NCBI RefSeq assembly: GCF_029937575.1
Contig: NZ_JAPYPS010000008.1
Span: forward strand, 1 to 64,000
Reading direction: 5' to 3'
DNA from: Nocardioides sp.
GTDB taxonomy: Bacteria; Actinomycetota; Actinomycetes; Propionibacteriales; Nocardioidaceae
Length of the DNA stretch: 64,000 nucleotides
Each line of letters starts with the position of its first letter. Position 1 is the first letter of the stretch. The notes beneath the pieces are model-generated. The model saw only the letters and a program-made list of their open reading frames with translations. It was not told where the DNA came from and did no database searches. Below are positions 10,547-19,818 of this stretch, piece by piece. A program made the translations under genes and the position numbers.

Positions 10547-10717
10547 TCAGCGGGTCTCGCGGTGCGCCTTGTGCGTGCGGCAGCGCGGGCAGAACTTCGC
10601 CAGCTCCATGCGGTCGGGGTTGTTGCGGCGGTTCTTCTTGGTGATGTAGTTGCGCTCCTTGCAGTCCACGCACGCGAGCGTGATCTTGGGGCGAACGTCG
10701 GAGCTCTTGCTTGCCAC
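10547..10717 (-). CDS. rpmG: 50S ribosomal protein L33 (zinc-ribbon form)
   Basis: [56 protein letters not shown]; two CxxC pairs. Confidence 0.97.
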   Translation of the reverse strand: MASKSSDVRPKITLACVDCKERNYITKKNRRNNPDRMELAKFCPRCRTHKAHRETR

Positions 10718-10771
10718 GGCTTGTCCTTCGGATTGCTGGTGCCGGTCGGTGCCGGTCTGTTGTCGGTGCGG

Positions 10772-10845
10772 TAGCGGGAGCGGGACTCGAACCCGCGACA
10801 CCACGATTATGAGTCGTGTGCTCTAACCACCTGAGCTACCCCGCC
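10772..10845 (-). tRNA. tRNA-Met (CAT)
   Basis: cloverleaf with GACTCATAATC anticodon loop and GCGGG-TTCGAGT-CCCGC T-arm. Confidence 0.93.
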
Positions 10846-10884
10846 AGGATGTGGTGGTGACTCCGGTCGGAAGATCACACCCAG

Positions 10885-10957
10885 AGCCCCTTTACGGAAT
10901 CGAACCGTAGACCTTCTCCTTACCATGGAGACGCTCTGCCGACTGAGCTAAAGGGGC
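10885..10957 (-). tRNA. tRNA-Thr (GGT)
   Basis: GCCCCTTTAGCTCAGTCGGCAGAGCGTCTCCATGGTAAGGAGAAGGTCTACGGTTCGATTCCGTAAAGGGGCT. Confidence 0.94.
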
Positions 10958-10990
10958 AACGACGGAGAACGATACACAGGGGGTAGCGGA

Positions 10991-11809
10991 ATGAAGAAAT
11001 CGGTTGGCGAAGGCCCGTTCTACGGCCTCTCGGAGGGCCCCACACGCAGCCCCGACGGCATCACCGCGGTCGTCGATCCGACCTCTGCGACGGCCGGTCC
11101 GTGGACCTCCGAGGCCCAGCACGGAGGGCCCCCGGCGGCGTTGCTGGCGTGGGCGGTCGAGGCGCTCCCAGCGGCCGCCGACACGGTGGTCGGGCGCTTC
11201 ACGATGGAGCTCTGGGGGCCGATCCCGCTCACCCCCCTGCGCGTCTCTGCGCACGTCGTACGGCCTGGCCGGTCGGTGACCCTCGCCCGGGCCGAGCTGG
11301 TCGACGTACGACGTGACCGCGTCGTCGCGACCGCGCAGGCCTGGCTCTTCCCGGACTCCTCCGCGGGCCCCGGGGACGCGTCCGTGTCGCTGACCCACGG
11401 CCCCGACGACGGCGTCCGGCACGAGCGCCCGACGACGTGGGGCGGCGGCTACCTCGACGCCATCGACTGGCGCTGGATCACCGGCGCGGTCGACCGGCCC
11501 GGCCCCGGCGTGGTGTGGATGCGCTCCCCCGACCTGATCACCGACGCCGCAATCTCGCCGGTCCAGCGACTGCTGGCCTGCGTCGACTCCGCCTCCGGCG
11601 CGAGCGCGGCCCTGGACGTCGCCGACTGGGCGTTCCTCAACACCGACCTGACCGTCCACCTGCTCCGCCCGCCCGTCGGCGAGTGGATCTGTCTGGACGC
11701 CGAGACCACGCTCGGTCCCGGCTCCGTCGGGATCGCCACGTCGGCGGTGTACGACGAGCTGGGGCTCGTGGCGAGGTCGGCGCAGGCGCTGTTGGTGGTG
11801 AGGCGGTGA
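10991..11809 (+). CDS. thioesterase family protein (acyl-CoA thioesterase-like)
   Basis: 272 aa; WTSEAQHGGPPAALLAWAVE, double hot-dog-like C-terminal GVGIATSAVYDELGLVARSAQALLV-type ending. Confidence 0.7.
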   Translation: MKKSVGEGPFYGLSEGPTRSPDGITAVVDPTSATAGPWTSEAQHGGPPAALLAWAVEALPAAADTVVGRFTMELWGPIPLTPLRVSAHVVRPGRSVTLARAELVDVRRDRVVATAQAWLFPDSSAGPGDASVSLTHGPDDGVRHERPTTWGGGYLDAIDWRWITGAVDRPGPGVVWMRSPDLITDAAISPVQRLLACVDSASGASAALDVADWAFLNTDLTVHLLRPPVGEWICLDAETTLGPGSVGIATSAVYDELGLVARSAQALLVVRR

Positions 11810-11840
11810 TGTGGCTGTGGTCCGCGTCCGCCGGTGCCGG

Positions 11841-12024
11841 ATTCACCGGCCGGCCGGTGAACCCGGCACTTGGACGACGTCCGGACATCGTCCAGGTGCA
11901 CCGTTTGTCGGCCAAGCTCGACCCAGGGACCCATTCACCGGCTGGCCGGTGAACCCGGCGCTTGGACGACGTCCGGACATCGTCCAGGTGCACCGTTTGT
12001 CGGCCAAGCTCAACCCAGGGACCC
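11841..12024. repeat. two tandem 92-bp repeats with internal palindromes
   Basis: units 11841-11932 and 11933-12024 near identical; each carries TTCACCGGC(C/T)GGCCGGTGAA and ggacgacgtccggacatcgtcc; a partial third copy starts at 12025. Confidence 0.9.
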
Positions 12025-12108
12025 ATTCACCGCGCGGCCCACACAGCCCCGACGATCGCACTGGGAGCCACTCGGCGTCGTCGGCACTGGCCGCGGGGTA
12101 CTGCCAGC

Positions 12109-13539
12109 TCAGTCCCCGGGGCGGACACCCAGCCGCGCGAACGGCTGCGCGTCCTCCAGCTCGTAGGCCAGCTCGAGCAGGGTCGCCTCGCGGCCGGCGC
12201 CAGCGCCGAACATCATCCCCTGCGGCAGACCGGCACCGGTCTGGGCGAGCGGCAGGGAGATCGCCGGGTCACCGGTGACGTTCTGCAGGGGCGTGAAGGC
12301 CACCCAGCCCATCAGGCGCTCGATGATCGTGTCGTAGTCCTGGGTGGGGTCGAGGTGGCCGACGCGGGGTGTCTCGGTGGCCAGCGCCGGCGTCAGGGTG
12401 ACGTCGTAGGTCTCGAAGAACGTCGCGGAGAGCCGCTGGGCGCGACGCAGGCGGCGGATCGCCCCCGGGACCCGGTGCAGGTTGCGCGAGGCGTGCCGTG
12501 CCAGGCCGAGGGTGAGGTTGTCGAGGCGGGTGCGGTCCCAGCTCCTGCCGTGCGTACGTCGTCCGGTGCGGACGAGCACCGTCGCCAGCAGCGCCCAGTA
12601 GAGCAGGAAGTCCTCGCGGAAGCCGTCGGGGACCGGAGCCTCGACCTCCTCGACGGTGTGGCCGAGCCGCTCGAGCAGCGCGACGGTCTCGAGCGTCAGC
12701 GCGGCCACCTCGGGGGAGGCGCTCACGCCGACCCCGCTGGTGTTGAAGCCGATGCGGAGCCGCTTGCGACCCGGCCGGGTGATGTCGCCGACCGGGGGCA
12801 GGGCGAGGTTGCGGTAGACCAGCTCGGCCTCCCGCACGAAGGCAGCGGTGTCGCGCACCGAGCGGGTCACCACGCCGTCCGCGACGATCCGGATGGGCAT
12901 GTCGCGCATCAGCTTGTCCTGGGCGAGCCGGTCGCGCGTGGGCTTGAGCCCGACCAGCCCGTTGACCGAGGCGGGAATCCGGATCGACCCTCCTCCGTCG
13001 TTGGCGTGCGCGAGCGGGAGCGCACCGGCCGCGACCAGGGCTGCGGACCCGGCCGAGGACGCCCCCGCCACGCGGTCGGTCGACCAGGGGGACCGGACGG
13101 CGCCCAGGCGCGGGTGCTCTGCGGCGGCCGAGAAGCCGTACTCCGAGAGCTGGCTCTTGCCGAGCGGGATGAGACCCGTGGCGAGATACATCCGGGCGAA
13201 GTCGCCGTCCACCCTCTCGGGCCGAGGTGCCCAGGCGTCGGAGCCGTCCTGGGTCGGCATCCCCGCGACGGCGACGTTGTCCTTCACGACGGTCGGGACG
13301 CCGGAGAAGTACCCGTCGCGCGGGGCGAGTGCCTCGAGCCGGGCGCGGTCGAAGGCGCGGAAGGCCAGGGCGTTGAGGGACGGGTCGACGGCCTCGACGC
13401 GAGCGATGGCGGCCTCCACGACCTCGGGGACGGACACCGCCCCGGCATGCAGTGCGTGGACGAGCCCGACGGCGTCGTGCTCGCCGAGCGCGTCGTCGGT
13501 CACGGCGCTCACCTGCAGGTCCTCGTGTGGCTGCGTCAT
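12109..13539 (-). CDS. amidase (amidase signature family)
   Basis: 476 aa; GVPTVVKDNVAVAGMPTQDGSDAW, GASSAGSAALVAAGALPLAHANDGGGSIRIPASVNGLVGLKPTR. Confidence 0.9.
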   Translation of the reverse strand: MTQPHEDLQVSAVTDDALGEHDAVGLVHALHAGAVSVPEVVEAAIARVEAVDPSLNALAFRAFDRARLEALAPRDGYFSGVPTVVKDNVAVAGMPTQDGSDAWAPRPERVDGDFARMYLATGLIPLGKSQLSEYGFSAAAEHPRLGAVRSPWSTDRVAGASSAGSAALVAAGALPLAHANDGGGSIRIPASVNGLVGLKPTRDRLAQDKLMRDMPIRIVADGVVTRSVRDTAAFVREAELVYRNLALPPVGDITRPGRKRLRIGFNTSGVGVSASPEVAALTLETVALLERLGHTVEEVEAPVPDGFREDFLLYWALLATVLVRTGRRTHGRSWDRTRLDNLTLGLARHASRNLHRVPGAIRRLRRAQRLSATFFETYDVTLTPALATETPRVGHLDPTQDYDTIIERLMGWVAFTPLQNVTGDPAISLPLAQTGAGLPQGMMFGAGAGREATLLELAYELEDAQPFARLGVRPGD

Positions 13540-13568
13540 ACCCGGGAACCTATCGACCCACCGGCCAC

Positions 13569-14279
13569 CTACGGGAACAGGACCAGCGCCAGCAGGGGCA
13601 TCAGCGCGCTGGTGGCGAGCGCGGTCAGCCCCATCGCCAGCCCCGAGAACGCGCCCTGGGTCTCGTCGTCGTGCAGCAGCCGCCCGGTCCCGATGCCGTG
13701 CGAGACCGACCCCAGGGCCAGCCCCCGCACCCGCGGGTCGCGGATGCGGAGCAGGGTGAGCACGGTCGGCCCCGCGACGGCCCCCAGCACCCCGGCCAGG
13801 ATCGCCAGCACCGCCGCGAGCGGCGCGATCGCGTCGAGGCTCTCGGCCAACCCGATCGCCACCGGCGTCGTGGTGGCCTTGGGTGCCGCCGTCCGGGCGA
13901 GCAGGTCGTCGCCGCCGGCGAGGCGGACCAGCAGTGCTGCCGTCGTCACCGAGACGATCGCGCCGAGCGTGATGCCGACGAGCATGGGGGCGACCAGGCC
14001 CCGCAGCCGGGCCGCCTGCCGGTGCAGCGGGATCGCCAGGGCGACGGTGGCCGGCCCGAGCCAGAACGCGATCAGCTCGGTGTCGGCGCGGTAGTCGACG
14101 TAGTCGACGTCCAGGGCCAGCACGGTCGCCGCGACCATCACGATGGCGACCAGCACGGGCTGGGCCACGGGGTGGCCGCCGGTGTGCTCGCGCAGCCGGC
14201 ACCCCAGGTGGTAGGCGCCGATCGTCACCGTCAGCATGAGCAAGGGCGAGTCGCGCAGCCACGCGAGGGCATCGGTCAC
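13569..14279 (-). CDS. LrgB-like membrane protein
   Basis: KATTTPVAIGLAESL...RVRGLALGSVSHGIGTGRLLHDDETQGAFSGLAMGL; follows LrgA-like ORF. Confidence 0.8.
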   Translation of the reverse strand: MTDALAWLRDSPLLMLTVTIGAYHLGCRLREHTGGHPVAQPVLVAIVMVAATVLALDVDYVDYRADTELIAFWLGPATVALAIPLHRQAARLRGLVAPMLVGITLGAIVSVTTAALLVRLAGGDDLLARTAAPKATTTPVAIGLAESLDAIAPLAAVLAILAGVLGAVAGPTVLTLLRIRDPRVRGLALGSVSHGIGTGRLLHDDETQGAFSGLAMGLTALATSALMPLLALVLFP

Positions 14280-14635
14280 CCTTCGCCCCCTGACCGCGCA
14301 CGGCGCAGCAGGAGAGCGACCGACCAGCCGACGACGGCGAGCGCGGCGACCCAGGACCCGACGAGCGCCAGGGACAACGGCACGGCGTCGTCGCGCAGGG
14401 TCGACCCGAACGCGATCACGCCGACCCCGGCCGGCACGAAGAGCAGCTGGAGGTGCTTGAGCAGGGCATCTCCCGTGCGCACGACGGGCGCGTCGTCCGG
14501 CGTACGACGCCAGGTCAGCACGGCCCACAGCAGCACCAGTCCGATCACCGGTCCGGGGACCGGCACGTCGAGGAGCCGTACGACGACCTCCCCGACGAGC
14601 TGGCAGCCGAGCAGCCAGAGGAGTCCGACGATCAC
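14276..14635 (-). CDS. CidA/LrgA-like holin family protein
   Basis: 119 aa polytopic; LLGCQLVGEVVVRLLDVPVPGPVIGLVLLWAVL; 4-nt overlap with LrgB-like gene. Confidence 0.75.
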   Translation of the reverse strand: MIVGLLWLLGCQLVGEVVVRLLDVPVPGPVIGLVLLWAVLTWRRTPDDAPVVRTGDALLKHLQLLFVPAGVGVIAFGSTLRDDAVPLSLALVGSWVAALAVVGWSVALLLRRARSGGEG

Positions 14636-14654
14636 GCGACCACCACCTCGCCCA

Positions 14655-15233
14655 TCAGCTGGTGCCGCGGGCGTGACACCCCGCCAGGTGCGGGTCGAAG
14701 ACCCCGATCGCCTCCATCAGCGCGTACATGGTCGTGGGCCCGACGAAGGCGAAGCCCCTGCGCTTCAGCTCCTTGGACAGCGCCGCGGACTCCGCCGACG
14801 TCGTCGCCATCGAGTCGGTGTCGACAGGAGCCGGCGCCACCTCGGGTGCGAAGGAGAGCACCAGCGCCTCGAGCCCCTCCTGCTCGCGCAGGGCGACGGT
14901 GGCCCGGGCATTGGTGACCGCGGCCGCGACCTTCAACCGGTTGCGCACGATCCGCGCATCGCCCATCAGCCGCGCCTGATCGACGTCGTCGAAGGCGGCG
15001 ACCTGCTCGGCGTCGAAGCCGCAGAACACCTCGCGGAAGGCCTCTCGCTTGGTGAGGATCGTCGACCACGACAGGCCGGACTGGAAGGCCTCCAGGGTGA
15101 GCCTCTCGAAGTAGGCGGCCTCCCCGTGGACGCGGCGGCCCCACTCGACGTCGTGGTAGTCGCGCATCGTGCTCGCAGTGGTGCCCGCCCACGCACAGCG
15201 CGCCACCCCGTCGTCCCCGGTCACTGGTCCCAT
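14655..15233 (-). CDS. tag: DNA-3-methyladenine glycosylase I
   Basis: CAWAGTTASTMRDYHDVEWGRRVHGEAAYFERLTLEAFQSGLSWSTILTKREAFREVF. Confidence 0.92.
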   Translation of the reverse strand: MGPVTGDDGVARCAWAGTTASTMRDYHDVEWGRRVHGEAAYFERLTLEAFQSGLSWSTILTKREAFREVFCGFDAEQVAAFDDVDQARLMGDARIVRNRLKVAAAVTNARATVALREQEGLEALVLSFAPEVAPAPVDTDSMATTSAESAALSKELKRRGFAFVGPTTMYALMEAIGVFDPHLAGCHARGTS

Positions 15234-15267
15234 GACGCCATCCTGTCGGACACCGCCGACAGGGACG

Positions 15268-16428
15268 TCACCCTGGCAGGACCTGACGCGGCAGCGACAG
15301 CAGCACGCTGAAGGTGCTGCCCCTCCCGGGCATGCTGGCCACCTCGATCGTGCCGCCCATCAGCGCCACGATCTTGCGCGAGATCGCCAGCCCCAGCCCG
15401 GTGCCGCCGTACTGTCGCGTGATCGAGGCGTCGGCCTGCCGGAAGGACTCGAAGACCAGCCGCTGTTGCTCGCCCGTCAGTCCCACCCCGGTGTCCACGA
15501 CGTCGAAGCGGACGCCCTGGTGGCCCGGGACGGTGTCGTAGCCGGTGGCTCGCAGCGTGACGCTGCCCGTGGCGGTGAACTTCGCCGCGTTGCCCACGAG
15601 GTTGGTCAGCACCTGGTTGAGTCGCTCGGCGTCACCGATCAGCGGCACGGACGCATCCTGGTCGCACGACGTGGCGAAGACCAAGCCCTTCTCGCGCACG
15701 ACGGGTCCCATCGTGGTGGCGGTCCAGTCGATCAGCTCGGAGACCGAGAAGGTGTCGAGCACGAGGTCGGCCTTGCCTGCCTCGACACGCGAGAAGTCCA
15801 AGATCTCGTCCACGAGTCCGAGGAGACGACCGCCGGAGCGTTCCATCACCGCGTGCAGCTTGCGCTGGGCGTCGCTCAGCTCGGTCTCGCCGAGCAGCTC
15901 CAGCGCGGCCAGCACGCTGGTCAGGGGCGTGCGGAGCTCGTGGCTGACCGTCGCCACGAACAGCGTCTTGGCCTCGTTGGCCGACTCGGCGGCGTGCACG
16001 GCCTCGTCGAGCTCGGCGAGCATCTGCAGCTGAGCGCTGACGTCCTCGACGGCGGCGTGGATCTCGATCACCTCTCCCGCGACCACGACCGGCACCCCGT
16101 GGAAGTCGACCTCGCCCCAGAGGCCGTCGTGGCGCCGGAAGCGGAGCTCGAATCGACGCGACTCCCCCGCCACGAGGGCCTGGAAGTGCTCGACCAGTCG
16201 CGGCAGGTCCTCGTCGACCAGCAGGTCGGCGAAGGGCCGCCCGATCAGGTCGGCCTCGGAGTAGCCCCCGCCCAGCGCCAGCGCGGCACCGTTGACCGAC
16301 CGGAAGCACCCCTCCAGGTCGAGGACGAAGAACCCGCGCGGATGGTGCTCCACCAGGGAGGCCAGCCGGGCGCGGTGCTCGTCCAGCTCCCGCGACGTCG
16401 CAGTGCCGGGGAGGTGGGGGTCGGTCAC
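15268..16428 (-). CDS. PAS-domain sensor histidine kinase
   Basis: PAS then HisKA ([23 protein letters not shown]) and HATPase ([43 protein letters not shown]). Confidence 0.9.
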   Translation of the reverse strand: MTDPHLPGTATSRELDEHRARLASLVEHHPRGFFVLDLEGCFRSVNGAALALGGGYSEADLIGRPFADLLVDEDLPRLVEHFQALVAGESRRFELRFRRHDGLWGEVDFHGVPVVVAGEVIEIHAAVEDVSAQLQMLAELDEAVHAAESANEAKTLFVATVSHELRTPLTSVLAALELLGETELSDAQRKLHAVMERSGGRLLGLVDEILDFSRVEAGKADLVLDTFSVSELIDWTATTMGPVVREKGLVFATSCDQDASVPLIGDAERLNQVLTNLVGNAAKFTATGSVTLRATGYDTVPGHQGVRFDVVDTGVGLTGEQQRLVFESFRQADASITRQYGGTGLGLAISRKIVALMGGTIEVASMPGRGSTFSVLLSLPRQVLPG

Positions 16429-17426
16429 CGGCGCTCCTTGAGGCGTACGCCGGGCAGCTCGGGTGCCGGGATCGGCGGCAGCCGCTCACCGGTCGGGCGC
16501 CCGAAGGGCCCCTCGACGAGGCCGTCCTCGGTGATCTGGCCCTGCCAGGCGCCTCGAAAGGCCACGACCTCCTCGTGGGTGCGGCCGACGAAGTTCCACC
16601 ACATCACGATCGCCTCGCCGAACGGTGGTCCGCCGATCAGCAGTGCCCGCACGGGCTCGTCCTCGGCGGCGAGGTCGAGCCGGTCCTGGCCCGGTGGCAC
16701 GTAGACGAGGTCGTGGTCGGCCGCGGCCTGCCCGGCGACCGTGAGGGCACCGGTGTCGAGGAGGACGCCGTGCTCGAAGGTCGGGTCCACGGTCAGCGAC
16801 AGGTGCGCGCCGGGCTCCAGCACCAGCTCGGCCCCGAGCAGCTGTGTCGCGGTGGCGACCGGGGACTGCGAGCCGAGCAGGGAGCCGAGGAAGACCCGGG
16901 CCTCGTAGCCGGGCCCGGTCACGGGCGGCGGGGCGTAGTGGGCGAACCCGGGCTCACCGTGGCGCGCGTCGTCGGGCAGCGCCACCCAGAGCTGCGCGCC
17001 GTGGAGGACCTCCGTGTCGGCGGTCGAGACCTCGGAGTGGCTGATCCCGCGCCCGGCCGTCATCAGGTTGAGCTCACCGGGCCGGACCGCCGCGTGGTGC
17101 CCGGCGCTGTCGCGGTGGATGATCTCACCGGTGAACAGCCAGCTGACCGTCTGCAGACCGGTGTGCGGGTGCGGCGCGACCGACATCCCGCCGCTGCCCG
17201 ACGGGCCGGAGACCGGGTCGGGTCCGTAGTGGTCGACGAAGCACCACGCACCGATCAGGGAGCGCGATCGCGAGGGGAGCGTGCGGCGCACGGTCATCGC
17301 CCGAGGGCCGCCCAACGGGACCTCGCGGGGCGTGATGACCTCCGTGCCGCGCGGAGGAGCCGCGGACGGCTGGGCGCCGCCGGCCACGCACGTCACCACG
17401 GCGGGCCTCTCCTCGAGGTTGCTCAC
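16425..17426 (-). CDS. pirin family protein
   Basis: cupin motif PHPHTGLQTVSWLFTGEIIHRDS...GELNLMTAGRGISHSE; start inferred. Confidence 0.85.
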   Translation of the reverse strand: MSNLEERPAVVTCVAGGAQPSAAPPRGTEVITPREVPLGGPRAMTVRRTLPSRSRSLIGAWCFVDHYGPDPVSGPSGSGGMSVAPHPHTGLQTVSWLFTGEIIHRDSAGHHAAVRPGELNLMTAGRGISHSEVSTADTEVLHGAQLWVALPDDARHGEPGFAHYAPPPVTGPGYEARVFLGSLLGSQSPVATATQLLGAELVLEPGAHLSLTVDPTFEHGVLLDTGALTVAGQAAADHDLVYVPPGQDRLDLAAEDEPVRALLIGGPPFGEAIVMWWNFVGRTHEEVVAFRGAWQGQITEDGLVEGPFGRPTGERLPPIPAPELPGVRLKERR

Positions 17427-17514
17427 CGCCCCATCGTCCCACCCAGGAGCCCCGTGCGACACATTGATCTCTCAACAATTGCCACATCGTGACATGGGTC
17501 GATCCCCAGCGGCC

Positions 17515-19818
17515 TCATGCAGGGCGGGGCATCAGCCTCACGACGACCGACTTCGACGTCGGGGTGTTGCTGTGCTCGGCGGTCGCGTCGAGCGGGATCA
17601 ACGGGTTGGTCTCGGGGTAGTAGGCAGCCGCGCAGCCCACAGGCTGGTCGTAGCCCACCACCCCGAAGTCGTACGCCGTGCGCTCACTGCCGTCGTCCGC
17701 CTCGCTGACGATGTCGACCCGGGCGCCCTCCTCGAGGTCGAGGTGCCGCAGGTCGTCGGGGTGCACGAAGACGACCCGACGACCGCCCTTCACGCCTCGG
17801 TAGCGGTCGTCGAGGCCGTAGATCGTGGTGTTGAACTGGTCGTGGCTGCGCAGCGTCTGCAGGAGCAGCCGGCCCTCCGGCACCTCGAGCACCTCGAGCG
17901 GGCTCACGCTGAAGACGGCCTTCCCGGAGCCGGTCTCGAAGGTGCGCGAGTCCCGCGGCGGGTGCGGGAGGACGAACCCGCCCGGCCGCCGGCTGCGCTC
18001 GTCGTACGACTCGCAGCCGCGCACCACCCGCGCGATCCGGTGGCGGATGGCCGTGTAGTCGTCGCGGAACTCGTCCCACGGGATCGCGTGGCGGTCGCCG
18101 AGGGTCGCCAGGGCGAGGGAGCAGACGATGTCGACCTCGGACCTCAGGTGCCGCGATGCCGGTGCGAGCGGTCCGTGGGAGGCGTGCACGGCCGACATCG
18201 AGTCCTCGACGGTGACGCGCTGTGTGGTGCCGCCTGTGAGGTCGCGCTCGGAGCGGCCCAGTGCCGGCAGGATCAGCGCCTCGCGGCCGGTCACGACGTG
18301 GGAGCGGTTGAGCTTGGTGGACACGTGGACCGTCAGGTCGGCGTTGCGCATCGCCTGCTCGGTCACCTGCGTGTCGGAGATCGCGGCGGTGAAGTTGCCG
18401 CCCATCCCGAGGAAGAAGCGGGCGCGGCCGTCGCGCAGGGCGCGGACGGCGTCGACGGCGTCGAGGCCGTGCTCCCGGGGCGGGTCGAAGCCGAACTCCG
18501 CCTGCAGGGCGTCGAGGAACTCCGGCGGCGACTTCTCCCAGATGCCCATCGTCCGGTCGCCCTGGACGTTGCTGTGCCCGCGCACCGGGCACAGCCCCGC
18601 ACCGGGCTTGCCGATGTTGCCCTGGAGCAGGGCGACGTTGACGATCTCCTTGATGGTGGCCACCGCGTTGCGGTGCTGGGTGATGCCCATCGCCCAGCAG
18701 AAGACCGTGGCCGAGGACGCGCGCAGCAGCTCGGCGGCCTCCTCGATCTGGGCCCGGGTGAGGCCGCTTGCCCGCTCGAGCTCGGCCCAGTCGACCGCGG
18801 CGACGTGGGCGAGCCAGGCCTCGACCCCCTCCGTGTGCTGCTCGACGAAGTCTCGGTCGATCGCGTCGTGGGCGACGAGGTGGGCCGCGATGCCCTGGAA
18901 GAGCGCGAGGTCGCCGTTGAGCCGCACCGGCAGGTGCAGGTCGGCGAGGTCGGTGCCCTGACCCACCCAGCCACGCACCTTCTGCGGGTTGCGGAAGTTG
19001 ACCAGGCCGGCCTCGCGAAGCGGGTTGATCGAGATGATCCTCGCGCCGCCCCGCTTGGCCTTCTCCAAGGCGCTGAGCATCCGCGGATGGTTGGTGCCGG
19101 GGTTCTGACCGGCGACGATGACCAGCTCGGCGGTCTCGACGTCGGTCAGCGAGACCGACCCCTTGCCGATGCCGATCGTCTCCGCGAGCGCGACCGAGGT
19201 GGACTCGTGGCACATGTTGGAGCAGTCGGGCAGGTTGTTGGTGCCGTAGGCCCGGGCGAAGAGCTGGTAGACGAAGGCGGCCTCGTTGGAGGTCTTGCCG
19301 GAGGTGTAGAAGACCGCCTCGTCCGGACTGTCGAGCCCCTGCAACGACGCGGCCATCAAGGCGTTGGCGTCGTCCCAGGAGATCGGCTCGTAGTGGGTGG
19401 CGCCGGCGCGGCGCACCATGGGCTCGGTGATCCGGCCCTGCTGACCGAGCCAGTACTCCGTGCGCTCCTCCAGGTCGGCCAGGGAGTGCTCGGCGAAGAA
19501 CGCCGGCGTGACGCGGCGCAGCGTGGCCTCCTCGGTGACCGCCTTGGCGCCGTTCTCGCAGAACTCCGCGGTGTGTCGGTGCTCGGGGTCCGGCCACGCG
19601 CACCCTTGGCAGTCGAACCCGTCCGCCTGGTTGAGCCGGAGCAACGTGCGCGCCGTCCGCAGGGGGCCCATCTGCTCCACGGCACGCTTCATCGCCACCG
19701 CGACGGCGGTGGCCCCCGCTGCCGCATGAGCCTCGCCAGCCACGGTGACGTCGGACTCGTCGATGTCCTCGTCGGGCGCCCTGCGCAGGGGTCCGAGCGG
19801 TGAGTGCGGCAGCTTCAT
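17515..19818 (-). CDS. FdhF/YdeP-type molybdopterin oxidoreductase
   Basis: NQADGFDCQGCAWPDPEHRHTAEFCENGAKAVTEEA; ISWDDANALMAA; GQNPGTNHPRML; GMGGNFTAAISDT. Confidence 0.85.
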   Translation of the reverse strand: MKLPHSPLGPLRRAPDEDIDESDVTVAGEAHAAAGATAVAVAMKRAVEQMGPLRTARTLLRLNQADGFDCQGCAWPDPEHRHTAEFCENGAKAVTEEATLRRVTPAFFAEHSLADLEERTEYWLGQQGRITEPMVRRAGATHYEPISWDDANALMAASLQGLDSPDEAVFYTSGKTSNEAAFVYQLFARAYGTNNLPDCSNMCHESTSVALAETIGIGKGSVSLTDVETAELVIVAGQNPGTNHPRMLSALEKAKRGGARIISINPLREAGLVNFRNPQKVRGWVGQGTDLADLHLPVRLNGDLALFQGIAAHLVAHDAIDRDFVEQHTEGVEAWLAHVAAVDWAELERASGLTRAQIEEAAELLRASSATVFCWAMGITQHRNAVATIKEIVNVALLQGNIGKPGAGLCPVRGHSNVQGDRTMGIWEKSPPEFLDALQAEFGFDPPREHGLDAVDAVRALRDGRARFFLGMGGNFTAAISDTQVTEQAMRNADLTVHVSTKLNRSHVVTGREALILPALGRSERDLTGGTTQRVTVEDSMSAVHASHGPLAPASRHLRSEVDIVCSLALATLGDRHAIPWDEFRDDYTAIRHRIARVVRGCESYDERSRRPGGFVLPHPPRDSRTFETGSGKAVFSVSPLEVLEVPEGRLLLQTLRSHDQFNTTIYGLDDRYRGVKGGRRVVFVHPDDLRHLDLEEGARVDIVSEADDGSERTAYDFGVVGYDQPVGCAAAYYPETNPLIPLDATAEHSNTPTSKSVVVRLMPRPA

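Noticed and set aside
11841-12037. CRISPR-like array
   Set aside because: Only two directly abutting 92-bp units with no unique spacers and no cas genes.
11449-12061. Several ORFs sharing MGPWVELGRQTVHLDDVRTSS / LSLADKRCTW peptides
   Set aside because: The shared peptides come from the 92-bp tandem DNA repeat being translated, not from a real paralogous protein family.
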